Assembly (NCBI GenBank): GCA_964654815.1 | Contig: CAZZLH010000001.1 | Coordinates: forward strand, 1 to 64,000 | DNA: 64,000 bases | Reading direction: 5' to 3' | From: ZLKRG08 sp964654815 | GTDB lineage: Bacteria; Actinomycetota; Actinomycetes; Nanopelagicales; Nanopelagicaceae | Shown here: piece after piece, positions 17,553 to 26,122 of the stretch | Layout: each line of letters begins with the position of its first letter | Numbering within the stretch: position 1 is the first letter of the stretch | Made by a program: the position numbers and the translations under genes | The notes under the pieces: model-generated | Databases searched by the model: none | Told to the model about the DNA's origin: nothing | The model's input: only the letters and a program-made list of their open reading frames with translations

Positions 17553-18758
17553 TTGAACATGAGAAAATTCGTCGCCATTTTTGCGGCGATTTCTTTTTCT
17601 ACCTGCATGACTGCTCCGGTGCAAGCTGTAACGAAGAAGCCGACAGTCGAGGAAATCAATGCCGCCAAGAAGGCCGAAGCAGCTAAAAAGGCGGCAGCTG
17701 ATGCACAAGCCAGACAATTAAATAAAGCGAAAGATTCACTTCGAACTCTCACCGCTAAAGCTAATGCGGCACAAGGAAAATACAATGCGGCCTTAGCAGA
17801 ATTGAAGAAAGCCACAGCCATCGCAAATGCCGCCACGGCACACGCTATTGAGGCAGCTACTGCAGTTGATGAGGCGCATCGCAAGATTGGAAAATTAGCC
17901 GCAGATGCTTACATCATGGGTGGAAGTTTTGCCGATATCCAACCGCTGCTTAGCGCTAATGGTCCACAAGATTTAATTGATCAGCTCTCAACTTTAGGGA
18001 AAGTTGGCGCCTCGAATACTCAAGCGCTACAGAGATTTAAGGCCGCAGAGATCGTGGCAAAACAAGCCAAGTTAGCTGCGGATCAAGCAAAGGCCGCGCA
18101 ACAAGCAGCTACTGAGAAGGTAGCAGCTGCTAAGAAAGTTGCAGATGATGCTAGAGCCGCCCAAGCACAAGAGGTAGCAAAATTACAGAAGGTCCAAGAT
18201 AAATTAATGGCGGATCTATTGGCAGCCAGACGAGTCCGAACCACTCTCGAACAACAGCGACAATTGGCGCTGTTAGAAGAGCAGAATGCCACGGTTGCCG
18301 AAACTGTCATTGATCAGAAGAAGATTTGGCCAGATCGTGGATTTAAAGGTCGTTCGACTATTCGAACCACGCCTGAACAGAGAGCAATTGCTCTGGCATA
18401 TGCCATCAAACAGGTTCAAGCTAAGAAACCGTATGTCTGGGGCGCAGAGGGACCAAATGCATTTGATTGTTCAGGATTGGTTTACGCCGCTTATCGCGCA
18501 GCTGGTTTGGGTTGGCCGAATTGGGATCGGTTAAATGCCGCGCTCTATTCGGTATCGACCTTTCACGTACCGCTGTCACAGATGCAGCCGGGAGATCTAC
18601 TTTTCTACTCATATAACGGCTCAATCGCTGCTATTCACCACATCTCTATTTATGCCGGCAATGGCATGGTCTGGGAGGCTCGCAATAAACGAGTCGGATT
18701 GAAGTATTCGAATATGTACTCAATGCCAGGATTAATGCCTTTCGCTGGTCGAGTTTGA
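17553..18758 (+). CDS. Secreted NlpC/P60 peptidoglycan hydrolase
   Basis: About 400 residues. A signal peptide (residues ~1-26) is followed by a long Ala/Lys/Gln-rich coiled coil (~30-255) and a C-terminal NlpC/P60 domain. Catalytic Cys lies in DCSGLVYAAY (about residue 306) and His in HHISIYAG about 57 residues later. This RipA-like architecture cleaves D-iGlu-diaminopimelate peptide bonds in the wall, often for daughter-cell separation. Shine-Dalgarno GGAGG (17542-17546) is 6 nt before the TTG at 17553 and 12 nt before the ATG at 17559; the TTG is preferred, but the ATG remains possible. The stop TGA shares a base with the tilS ATG. Confidence 0.88.
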   Translation: MNMRKFVAIFAAISFSTCMTAPVQAVTKKPTVEEINAAKKAEAAKKAAADAQARQLNKAKDSLRTLTAKANAAQGKYNAALAELKKATAIANAATAHAIEAATAVDEAHRKIGKLAADAYIMGGSFADIQPLLSANGPQDLIDQLSTLGKVGASNTQALQRFKAAEIVAKQAKLAADQAKAAQQAATEKVAAAKKVADDARAAQAQEVAKLQKVQDKLMADLLAARRVRTTLEQQRQLALLEEQNATVAETVIDQKKIWPDRGFKGRSTIRTTPEQRAIALAYAIKQVQAKKPYVWGAEGPNAFDCSGLVYAAYRAAGLGWPNWDRLNAALYSVSTFHVPLSQMQPGDLLFYSYNGSIAAIHHISIYAGNGMVWEARNKRVGLKYSNMYSMPGLMPFAGRV

Positions 18759-19687
18759 TGGATGCGCTCGTCGCGCTACGTAGTGCAGTACGGGCCGCAA
18801 TAAGTGATTTCTCTGCTGGAGATTTAATTCTCGTAGCGGTATCAGGTGGTGCAGATTCTCTAGCATTATCTGAAGCGGCGAGAATTGAATGCGAGAAGTT
18901 AGCGCTCAAAGTAGAAGCGGTAACTATTGATCATCAATTACAACCAGGTTCGGCAGAGCAGGCCGCCAAAGTGGTAACGCAACTTTCAATTCCTTGCCAG
19001 ATCGAGAGAGTTTCTGTTCAGGTGACTGATGGTTTAGAGGCCTCTGCCAGGCGAGCTCGATACGAAGCTTTAGAGAAAGTGGCGAAATCCAAAGGTGCAG
19101 TCGCGGTACTTCTTGGACATACCAAAGACGATCAAGCCGAGACAGTATTACTTGGACTAGCAAGAGGAAGCGGTGCTCGATCTTTATCTGGTATGTCAGC
19201 AGTAAACGGAATTTATCTGCGTCCATTCCTAGAGATCACTAGGGCGGAGACTTTAAAGGCTTGCCAGGAATTAAATTTAACTCCATGGGACGATCCCCAT
19301 AATAAAGATCAAAGTTTTGCCCGAGTTCGAGTGCGCGAGAAAGTTTTGCCCATTATGGAACGAGAAATCGGACCCGGAATTACTGATGCCTTAGTCAGAA
19401 GCGCGCAGCTGCTACGTGATGATGCAGATGCATTAGATCAACTAGCCCTGCAATTTTGGCAGCGCGATAACAGTTTAGAAGTTGATGCGCTCTCCCAACT
19501 TCCAAGAGCCATTCGTAGCCGCGTCCTAAGACTTGCGCTCTTTGAAAAAGGTGTGGCACAACTCTCGGCGCAGCAGTTGAGCCAAGTTGAGGCGCTTATC
19601 TCCAATTGGAAGGGGCAGGGCGAGGTCAGCCTTCCCTCGGGTGTGAAGGTTTCACGAATTTCGGGCAGACTAACGCTCTCAAATTAG
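18758..19687 (+). CDS. tilS: tRNA(Ile)-lysidine synthase
   Basis: 309 residues. The PP-loop SGGADS (ATP pyrophosphatase) occurs near residue 30, with the DHQLQPGS and GHTKDDQAETVLL blocks typical of TilS. It converts cytidine-34 of the CAU tRNA-Ile to lysidine so it reads AUA. The C-terminal part is short, as in other actinobacterial TilS proteins. The ATG at 18758 overlaps the previous stop (TGATG); a TTG one codon earlier is also possible. tilS directly before hpt and ftsH is a classical conserved order. Confidence 0.92.
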   Translation: MDALVALRSAVRAAISDFSAGDLILVAVSGGADSLALSEAARIECEKLALKVEAVTIDHQLQPGSAEQAAKVVTQLSIPCQIERVSVQVTDGLEASARRARYEALEKVAKSKGAVAVLLGHTKDDQAETVLLGLARGSGARSLSGMSAVNGIYLRPFLEITRAETLKACQELNLTPWDDPHNKDQSFARVRVREKVLPIMEREIGPGITDALVRSAQLLRDDADALDQLALQFWQRDNSLEVDALSQLPRAIRSRVLRLALFEKGVAQLSAQQLSQVEALISNWKGQGEVSLPSGVKVSRISGRLTLSN

Positions 19688-19743
19688 CACCCTCCCGAGC
19701 TGCCAAGCAGATCTCCAGGAGGCGAGATCAAAAAGGGGAGAGC

Positions 19744-20295
19744 GTGGATCACGGACAAGTTGCCGGTGACATCGACCGGGTGATTGTGACTGCCGATCAG
19801 ATTTCAGCTCGAATCAAAGAGCTCGCCAAGCAAGTCGGGGAAGATTATCAAGGTCGCGAGTTGTTACTAGTAGGTGTACTAAAGGGTGCAGTGATGGTGA
19901 TGGCGGACCTAGTTCGTGCCATGGATCGTCACGTTGAAATGGATTGGATGGCGGTCTCTTCTTATGGTTCCGGAACCAAATCAAGTGGTGTGGTGCGGAT
20001 TTTGAAAGATCTTGACCGCGACATCACCAATCGTGAGGTTCTAATTGTGGAAGACATTGTCGATACCGGATTAACTCTCCATTGGCTGAAATCAAATTTG
20101 GAATCTCGTGGTGCGAAAGATGTCCAGATTCTCACCATGCTTCGTAAGCCAGAGGCAGCAAAAGTAGATGTGAATGTGAAGTATGTGGGATTTGATATCC
20201 CAACCGATTTCGTAGTCGGTTACGGATTAGATTTCAACGAAAAGTATCGCAACTTAGATTTCATAGGCGTGTTGGCAAAACACGTATACGCATAA
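19744..20295 (+). CDS. hpt: Hypoxanthine phosphoribosyltransferase
   Basis: 183 residues. It salvages hypoxanthine (and guanine) with PRPP to give IMP (GMP). The PRPP-binding motif VEDIVDTGLT (acidic pair Glu103-Asp104) and the LKGAVMVMADL block are clear. The GTG at 19744 was chosen: AAGGGGAG lies just upstream and the preceding in-frame stretch back to 19606 overlaps tilS without family similarity. It lies 56 bp after tilS and 14 bp before ftsH. Confidence 0.92.
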   Translation: MDHGQVAGDIDRVIVTADQISARIKELAKQVGEDYQGRELLLVGVLKGAVMVMADLVRAMDRHVEMDWMAVSSYGSGTKSSGVVRILKDLDRDITNREVLIVEDIVDTGLTLHWLKSNLESRGAKDVQILTMLRKPEAAKVDVNVKYVGFDIPTDFVVGYGLDFNEKYRNLDFIGVLAKHVYA

Positions 20296-20309
20296 GACGA
20301 GAGAGATAA

Positions 20310-22343
20310 ATGACCGAGAAGAAGCAACCACGCAAACCCAATCTGCCCCAAAATAATCTACGCAAGTTCACACGTGGTCCACTCTTTTGGATCGTCTTGG
20401 GTATCTTGGCGGTAACTTTCTTTGGTCAAATCTCCTCCGCTTCTAATCGTTATACCGAGGTAAAGACCTCACAGATCCTTGATGCCATCTCCAAGGGCGA
20501 AGTCTCTACCGCCACAGTGGTGGATAAAGATCAAATCGTAAAAATCGTCCTAAATGATGGCGTAAAAATCAACGGTTCAGATAAAGTCCAAGCTTCATAC
20601 ATAGTCCGTCAAGAACCCACCATCATTGATGCGCTAACTAGCAATCCGCCAGCTAAAGGCTGGAATGTGGTGGTTCCATCCCAATCATTATTGGTTACCT
20701 TCTTACTTTCTATCGCACCATTTCTATTAATCACGCTGCTCTTCTTCTGGTTGATGAGCCAAGCAAATGGCGGTGGCCGAGCCATGCAATTTGGTAGATC
20801 ACGTGCCAAATTGCAGGATGCCGAAGCACCAAAGACCACCTTTGCCGATGTCGCAGGTGCAGATGAAGCGGTTCAAGAATTAGAAGAGATTAGGGATTTC
20901 TTATCTAATCCTGGAAGATATAAAGAGTTGGGTGCAAAAATCCCAAGAGGTGTGCTGCTCTATGGCCCACCGGGCACCGGTAAAACTTTATTAGCCAGAG
21001 CAGTAGCAGGCGAAGCAAAGGTTCCGTTCTATTCCATCTCCGGTTCTGATTTCGTAGAGATGTTTGTTGGTGTTGGAGCGGCCCGCGTAAGAGATCTCTT
21101 TAATAAGGCAAAAGAAACCTCACCCGCCATCGTTTTTGTTGATGAGATTGATGCGGTTGGACGTCAACGTGGCGCAGGTTTAGGTGGCGGCCATGATGAG
21201 CGCGAACAGACTTTGAATCAATTGTTGGTTGAAATGGATGGCTTTGACGATCAAACCCAGGTGATATTGATCGCCGCTACAAATCGACCGGATGTCTTAG
21301 ATCCGGCGCTACTTCGTCCAGGTCGATTTGATCGACAAATCCCAGTGGAGCGCCCAGACTTAAAGGGACGCGAAGCAATACTTAAGGTGCATTCAAAGAA
21401 TAAGCCTCTGGATAAGAATTTAGATTTAACTGCAATAGCTCGTCGCACACCTGGCTTTACCGGTGCAGATTTGGCGAATGTTCTTAATGAGGCAGCGCTT
21501 CTTACCGCACGAAACAATGAGAAATTAATTACTTTGAGTGCAATAGATGAATCAATTGATCGCGTTATGGCTGGCCCACAGAAGAAGACGCGAATCATGA
21601 GCGATGAAGAGCGCCGTGTTACCGCTTATCACGAAGGCGGTCACGCATTAGTAGCGCATGCGCTACCTCATACTGACCCAGTTCATAAGATCACCATCAT
21701 GCCTAGGGGTAGAGCGCTGGGCTACACCATGGTGCTTCCAGATGAAGATAAATATTCAGTTACTCGCAATCAGTTACTTGATCAATTGGCCTACACCTTG
21801 GGTGGTCGCGCTGCGGAGGAGTTGATCTTCCACGATCCATCGACAGGTGCAAGCAATGACATTGAAAAAGCTACCGCGCTTGCACGTCAGATGGTCACGC
21901 AATATGGAATGACCGAGGCGATTGGTGCAATTAAATTAGGCACCAACTCCGCGGAGCCATTCTTAGGCCGCGACTTTTCACACCAGCGTGATTATTCAGA
22001 GAATCTCGCAGGGATCGTGGACTCTGAGATCCGTAAATTAATTGAGAATGCTCATCAAGAAGCCTTTGATATTTTGGAGGTTAATCGTGCGATTCTTGAT
22101 GAATTGGTCGTGGTGCTATTGGAGAAAGAGACCTTGTTAAAAGATGAGATTGAGGTCATCTTCAAAAATGTCCGAGCAGTAAAACCGCGCCCAGCTTGGA
22201 CTGGCTCTAGCACTCGAAAGCCATCCAGCAAACCTCCGGTTGCGATCCCAGCGCCAAAGCCAGAGATTAAGGCAAGCGAAAATGGTACGAAGCCAAAACC
22301 AAAGAAGAGCGCTACTCGTAAGAAAGCCGAAGGCGCGAAGTAA
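20310..22343 (+). CDS. ftsH: ATP-dependent zinc metalloprotease FtsH
   Basis: 677-residue membrane-bound AAA+ protease that degrades misfolded membrane proteins and some regulators. Two transmembrane segments flank a short extracytoplasmic part (about residues 25-45 and 130-150). Walker A GPPGTGKT starts at residue 219, Walker B is IVFVDEIDAVG, and the zinc site is HEGGH (His441, Glu442, His445). The C-terminal ~60 residues are Lys/Pro-rich and probably disordered. It lies between hpt and folE, as in other Actinobacteria. Confidence 0.97.
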   Translation: MTEKKQPRKPNLPQNNLRKFTRGPLFWIVLGILAVTFFGQISSASNRYTEVKTSQILDAISKGEVSTATVVDKDQIVKIVLNDGVKINGSDKVQASYIVRQEPTIIDALTSNPPAKGWNVVVPSQSLLVTFLLSIAPFLLITLLFFWLMSQANGGGRAMQFGRSRAKLQDAEAPKTTFADVAGADEAVQELEEIRDFLSNPGRYKELGAKIPRGVLLYGPPGTGKTLLARAVAGEAKVPFYSISGSDFVEMFVGVGAARVRDLFNKAKETSPAIVFVDEIDAVGRQRGAGLGGGHDEREQTLNQLLVEMDGFDDQTQVILIAATNRPDVLDPALLRPGRFDRQIPVERPDLKGREAILKVHSKNKPLDKNLDLTAIARRTPGFTGADLANVLNEAALLTARNNEKLITLSAIDESIDRVMAGPQKKTRIMSDEERRVTAYHEGGHALVAHALPHTDPVHKITIMPRGRALGYTMVLPDEDKYSVTRNQLLDQLAYTLGGRAAEELIFHDPSTGASNDIEKATALARQMVTQYGMTEAIGAIKLGTNSAEPFLGRDFSHQRDYSENLAGIVDSEIRKLIENAHQEAFDILEVNRAILDELVVVLLEKETLLKDEIEVIFKNVRAVKPRPAWTGSSTRKPSSKPPVAIPAPKPEIKASENGTKPKPKKSATRKKAEGAK

Positions 22344-22345
22344 CT

Positions 22346-22957
22346 TTGAGTAATATCGAATCGGTTTCGATGGGGCCAGAGGATGGCCGCGCCCAAAAAC
22401 CATATGACGAGAAACGGGCAGAGGCAGCCGTGCGCGAACTTCTGCTGGCACTTGGCGAAGATCCAAATCGCGAAGGTTTAAAAGATACTCCAGCACGAGT
22501 AGCGCGAGCCTACGCCGAGAATTTTGCAGGGCTATATCAATCACCAAGAGATGTACTAACCACCACTTTCGATATTGGCCATGAAGAGTTAGTGATTGTC
22601 AGAGATATTGAAGTCTTTTCCCAGTGCGAACATCACTTGACACCGTTTCATGGCGTGGCTCATGTTGGCTATATTCCAAAAGGTAAGATCACCGGACTAT
22701 CCAAGATTGCTCGGCTGGTTGATGTTTTTGCCCGCCGACCGCAGGTTCAGGAGCGCTTAACTTCTCAAATTGCCGATGCCATGGTCGAGATTCTTGATTG
22801 TGCCGGAGTCATAGTGATTATCGATTGCGAGCACTTATGCATGTCTATGCGCGGCGTTCGCAAAGCTGAGGCAAGAACCGTAACCTCTGCAGTTCGTGGC
22901 GAATTGCGAAATGCGGCAACACGTGCCGAAGCCATCAGCTTAATCACCAATAGGTAA
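22346..22957 (+). CDS. folE: GTP cyclohydrolase I
   Basis: 203 residues, first step of folate synthesis: GTP to dihydroneopterin triphosphate. Zinc and active-site blocks SQCEHHLTPFHG and CEHLCMSMRGV are present, with the GLSKIARLV and RRPQVQERLT signatures. The start is uncertain: the TTG at 22346 is 2 nt after ftsH and the first ATG is at 22370; the catalytic domain starts later, so both keep the enzyme intact. First gene of a folE-P-B-K run. Confidence 0.94.
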   Translation: MSNIESVSMGPEDGRAQKPYDEKRAEAAVRELLLALGEDPNREGLKDTPARVARAYAENFAGLYQSPRDVLTTTFDIGHEELVIVRDIEVFSQCEHHLTPFHGVAHVGYIPKGKITGLSKIARLVDVFARRPQVQERLTSQIADAMVEILDCAGVIVIIDCEHLCMSMRGVRKAEARTVTSAVRGELRNAATRAEAISLITNR

Positions 22958-22962
22958 TAACC

Positions 22963-23751
22963 ATGACCTTGGTTATGGGCATATTAAATGTCACGCCCGA
23001 TTCATTCTCTGATGGCGGAAAATATCTAGATCCAAAAGTTGCGATTGCACGTGGCTTAGAGATGGTCGAAGAGGGCGCAACTATTGTCGATGTCGGCGGA
23101 GAATCAACCAAGCCTGGCGCTGAGCGAGTCAGCATGGATGAGGAGCTGACGCGAGTAATTCCCGTAGTTCATGGTTTGGCCAAGGCGGGAGTGATGGTCA
23201 GTATTGACACGATGCGCGCTGAGGTTGCAGCCCTTGCTGTTGCAGCAGGTGCCAGGGCGATAAATGATGTTAGTGGCGGATTATCCGATATAGCGATGCA
23301 CGCAACTGCAGCCGCATTGAAAACCCAATACATATGTATGCATTGGCGTGGCCAATCAAAAGATATGGATTCACTTGCAGTCTATGACGATGTAGTTGCT
23401 GATGTCATTAAGGAGCTAACCAAGCAAATTGCATCGGCGTTATTAGCGGGAATCGAACCAGCTAAATTGGTGATTGATCCAGGTCTTGGTTTTGCTAAGA
23501 ATGCAGAGCAGAACTGGGAGCTACTTAGAAACATCGATAAATTCAAAGAGTTGGGCTTTCCCATTCTGGTGGGTGGCTCACGAAAGAGATTCTTGGGCGG
23601 CAATGATCCGGCTGAGCGCGAGAACGCCTCAATTGCATTGACAACATGGCTGGCCACAAAAGATATTTGGGGCGTGCGCACTCATAGCGTTAAACCACAT
23701 GTTGATGCGATAAATCTTGTCGGTCAAGTTTCAAATGGCCAAGCATCATGA
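22963..23751 (+). CDS. folP: Dihydropteroate synthase
   Basis: 262-residue TIM-barrel enzyme condensing p-aminobenzoate with dihydropterin diphosphate; the target of sulfonamides. The pterin and diphosphate loops are visible as MGILNVTPDSFSDGG at the N-terminus, DVGGESTKPGA, and GGSRKRFLGG near the C-terminus. It lies 5 bp after folE and overlaps folB by 4 bp (ATGA). Confidence 0.95.
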   Translation: MTLVMGILNVTPDSFSDGGKYLDPKVAIARGLEMVEEGATIVDVGGESTKPGAERVSMDEELTRVIPVVHGLAKAGVMVSIDTMRAEVAALAVAAGARAINDVSGGLSDIAMHATAAALKTQYICMHWRGQSKDMDSLAVYDDVVADVIKELTKQIASALLAGIEPAKLVIDPGLGFAKNAEQNWELLRNIDKFKELGFPILVGGSRKRFLGGNDPAERENASIALTTWLATKDIWGVRTHSVKPHVDAINLVGQVSNGQAS

Positions 23752-24110
23752 GCGACCGCATTGAGTTAAAGGGCATCGAAGCATTTGGTTTTCATGGGGT
23801 CTTTGCCGAGGAACGGCGCAATGGCCAAGTTTTCTATGCCGATATCCATGCTGAATTAGATTTAGAGCCAGCATCTAATAGTGATGATTTGGCGGACACC
23901 GTTGATTATGGCGCGATCGTCGATCTGGTTATTGAAGATATTGAGAGTGAACCGTGCCAATTAATCGAGCATCTTGGTGGTCGAATCGCCGATCGCATAC
24001 TCTTTGAATTTCATAAGATTAATAAAGTCGCAGTCACAATCCACAAACCAAGTGCGCCAGTAAATGGCAGCGTACTTGATATTGCGGTGACTATCGAACG
24101 GAATCGATGA
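23748..24110 (+). CDS. folB: Dihydroneopterin aldolase
   Basis: 120 residues. It converts dihydroneopterin to hydroxymethyl-dihydropterin and glycolaldehyde. The opening ELKGIEAFGFHGVFAEER has the GxHG-type family signature, and the ending IHKPSAPV (with the conserved Lys) is typical. ATGA overlaps on both sides (folP and folK) indicate translational coupling. Confidence 0.94.
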   Translation: MSDRIELKGIEAFGFHGVFAEERRNGQVFYADIHAELDLEPASNSDDLADTVDYGAIVDLVIEDIESEPCQLIEHLGGRIADRILFEFHKINKVAVTIHKPSAPVNGSVLDIAVTIERNR

Positions 24111-24553
24111 AAGCGATAATTGCGCTAGGTTCAAATATTGGAGATCCAAAAGAGAATCTAGATTTAGCCGTCGCAATGTTGCGCGAAGCAACTGACTTGC
24201 AGAAGGTCTCGAGCTATTACCAAACCAAGCCTGTGGGTTACACAGATCAACCTGATTTCTTAAACGCAGTCTGCATAATCGAAACTGATTTACCTGCCAT
24301 AGAGTTACTAAAGATGTTGCAGGGTATCGAGAAGGCGATGGGGCGTGAGCGAACCATTAAATGGGGGCCACGGAGTATTGATCTAGACATCGTTCAATAT
24401 GGATCAATCATCTCCAAAGCAGATGAGTTGACGCTGCCGCACCCACGAGCGCACGAACGTAAATTCGTATTGGAGCCATGGCTTGAAATCGAGCCAGATG
24501 GTGAATTAATCACGCATGGCAAGATAAAAGAGTTACTCAAAGCTCTCGACTAA
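24107..24553 (+). CDS. folK: Hydroxymethyl-dihydropterin pyrophosphokinase
   Basis: 148 residues. It transfers pyrophosphate from ATP to hydroxymethyl-dihydropterin, giving the FolP substrate. The family blocks ALGSNIGDPKENL, YYQTKPVGYTDQPDFLNAV and the signature WGPRSIDLDIVQYG (metal-binding Asp residues) are intact. Last gene of the folate run; 55 bp then separate it from panC. Confidence 0.95.
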   Translation: MKAIIALGSNIGDPKENLDLAVAMLREATDLQKVSSYYQTKPVGYTDQPDFLNAVCIIETDLPAIELLKMLQGIEKAMGRERTIKWGPRSIDLDIVQYGSIISKADELTLPHPRAHERKFVLEPWLEIEPDGELITHGKIKELLKALD

Positions 24554-24563
24554 TTAAGTAAGT

Positions 24564-24569
24564 TATAAT
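24564..24569 (+). promoter_or_regulatory. -10 box upstream of panC
   Basis: A perfect TATAAT lies 39 nt before the panC ATG and 22 nt before a six-codon mini-ORF. No good -35 hexamer is seen. Unlike most starts here it would give a short leader. Confidence 0.35.
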
Positions 24570-24591
24570 TTCTTCCTACCCGGTACCCGCG

Positions 24592-24612
24592 ATGGACTGG
24601 AGTGTTAAATGA
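24592..24612 (+). other. Mini-ORF (MDWSVK) overlapping the panC start
   Basis: A six-codon frame starts at 24592 and its stop TGA overlaps the panC start as ATGA. It could couple panC translation by re-initiation, or be chance. Confidence 0.25.
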
Positions 24613-25337
24613 CAGAAACGGGATTTGTCCCGACCATGGGCGCGTTGCATGCTGGTCATGCGGCGCTGATTAGCGCTGCCCGGGCGCGTACCGAGCGGGT
24701 AATAGTCAGCGTATTTGTTAATCCACTCCAATTTAACGATCCAGATGATCTAAAGCGATATCCCCGTACTCCAGAACATGATCGCGAAATTGCAATAAGC
24801 GCGGGTGCAAGCGAAGTTTGGTTCCCAACTTATGAAGAAATTTATCCGAAAGAACCAAAGTTGATCGAAGCTGGTCCAGTGGGAGCTTTGTTCGAGGGTG
24901 CTGCCAGGCCAGGGCATTTCAATGGCATGCTCACAGTGGTTAAGCGTTTATTTGATTTAGTCCAGCCAGATTTTGCTCTCTTTGGCGAGAAGGATTTTCA
25001 ACAATTATTTCTGGTTAAAGAGATGGTTACAAAACATGAATTACCGATTGAAATCGTCTCGCATCCAATAGTCCGCGAGCCAGATGGATTAGCCATGTCA
25101 TCCCGAAATATCCGTTTGACTAGCCAGCAGAGAGAGCAAGCCACAATCATCTATCGAGCTCTTAAATCTGGTCCAGAAAAGTTAAGAGAGGTGCTGGACA
25201 GTGAGCCAGCTTGGCAGACTGACTATGCAGCCGTAATAAATCCGGAGAATTTCCAAGTAGAGCCAGCACCAAGGCAACGCGCCATCGTGGCTGGTTGGCT
25301 TGGCCAAGTCCGACTAATAGACAATATGGAGTACTAA
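24609..25337 (+). CDS. panC: Pantothenate synthetase, N-terminally short
   Basis: 242 residues against about 270-290 in most relatives. It joins pantoate and beta-alanine with ATP. The catalytic blocks remain: FVPTMGALHAGH (the HIGH-like site), the substrate pocket FVNPLQF, GEKDFQQLFLV and MSSRN. The usual ~20-25 residues before PTMG are missing: only GF and six residues precede it, and an in-frame TAA sits directly before the ATG. The loop between the RN motif and the C-terminus is also short. It is followed with no gap by coaX; panD, usually found between them in Mycobacterium, is absent. Confidence 0.9.
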   Translation: MTETGFVPTMGALHAGHAALISAARARTERVIVSVFVNPLQFNDPDDLKRYPRTPEHDREIAISAGASEVWFPTYEEIYPKEPKLIEAGPVGALFEGAARPGHFNGMLTVVKRLFDLVQPDFALFGEKDFQQLFLVKEMVTKHELPIEIVSHPIVREPDGLAMSSRNIRLTSQQREQATIIYRALKSGPEKLREVLDSEPAWQTDYAAVINPENFQVEPAPRQRAIVAGWLGQVRLIDNMEY

Positions 25338-26102
25338 ATGTTACTGAGCGTAGATGTAGGTAATACCAACACAGTATTGGGAACCTTCCTTGGAGATGAG
25401 CTGACCCATTCTTGGCGAGTAAAGACCGATCCACGAAGTACCGCAGATGAACTTTGGTTGCAGTTTCGCGCCTTAGTTGAAGGCTTTGAAATTACCGGAC
25501 TTTCCATCTGTTCAACCGTGCCTGCGACCTTACGTGAATTGCGAACCATGATCGATAGTTATTTTTCAAATATCCCGACCACGATAGTTGAGCCAGGCAT
25601 CAAAACTGGTGTGCCGTTGCTGGTCGATAATCCCAAAGAGATTGGTGCAGATCGCATCGTTAATACTTTGGCGGCCCACACTATTTATGGCGGCCCAGCA
25701 ATCGTGGTCGATTTTGGTACATCCACCAATCTCGATGTGGTCTCTCCAAAGGGTGAATTCTTAGGCGGTGCTTTAGCGCCCGGTATCGAAATCTCTGTGG
25801 ATGCGCTGGCGCAACGTGCCGCACAATTAAGAAAAGTGGAGTTAATCAAACCAAGATCAGTAATCGGAAAGAATACGGTGGAAGCGTTGCAGTCGGGCAC
25901 CATCTATGGTTTTGCGGGTCAGGTTGATGGCTTGGTAAGTCGTATCTCCGAGGAGCTTGAGGCGCAATATAAAGAGCGACCAACAGTTATCGCCACCGGT
26001 GGATTAGCGCCATTGATTTTTGGAGTTGCAGATACTTTAGATGAGCATGAGCCAGATTTAACGCTAATTGGCCTACGTTTAATTCACGAACGTAATACAT
26101 GA
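25338..26102 (+). CDS. coaX: Type III pantothenate kinase
   Basis: 254 residues, first step of coenzyme A synthesis. The ASKHA-fold phosphate motif opens the protein (LLSVDVGNTNTVLG); the pantothenate site GADRIVN and DFGTSTNLDVV (phosphate 2) are conserved. A monovalent-cation-dependent enzyme by family. It starts immediately after the panC stop, so the two CoA-pathway genes are co-transcribed. Confidence 0.95.
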   Translation: MLLSVDVGNTNTVLGTFLGDELTHSWRVKTDPRSTADELWLQFRALVEGFEITGLSICSTVPATLRELRTMIDSYFSNIPTTIVEPGIKTGVPLLVDNPKEIGADRIVNTLAAHTIYGGPAIVVDFGTSTNLDVVSPKGEFLGGALAPGIEISVDALAQRAAQLRKVELIKPRSVIGKNTVEALQSGTIYGFAGQVDGLVSRISEELEAQYKERPTVIATGGLAPLIFGVADTLDEHEPDLTLIGLRLIHERNT

Positions 26103-26107
26103 TTAGA

Positions 26108-26113
26108 TAGACT
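26108..26113 (+). promoter_or_regulatory. -10 box, leaderless promoter of lysS
   Basis: TAGACT lies 9 nt before the ATG at 26123, with no Shine-Dalgarno in between. Confidence 0.4.
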
Positions 26114-26122
26114 CACACACCT

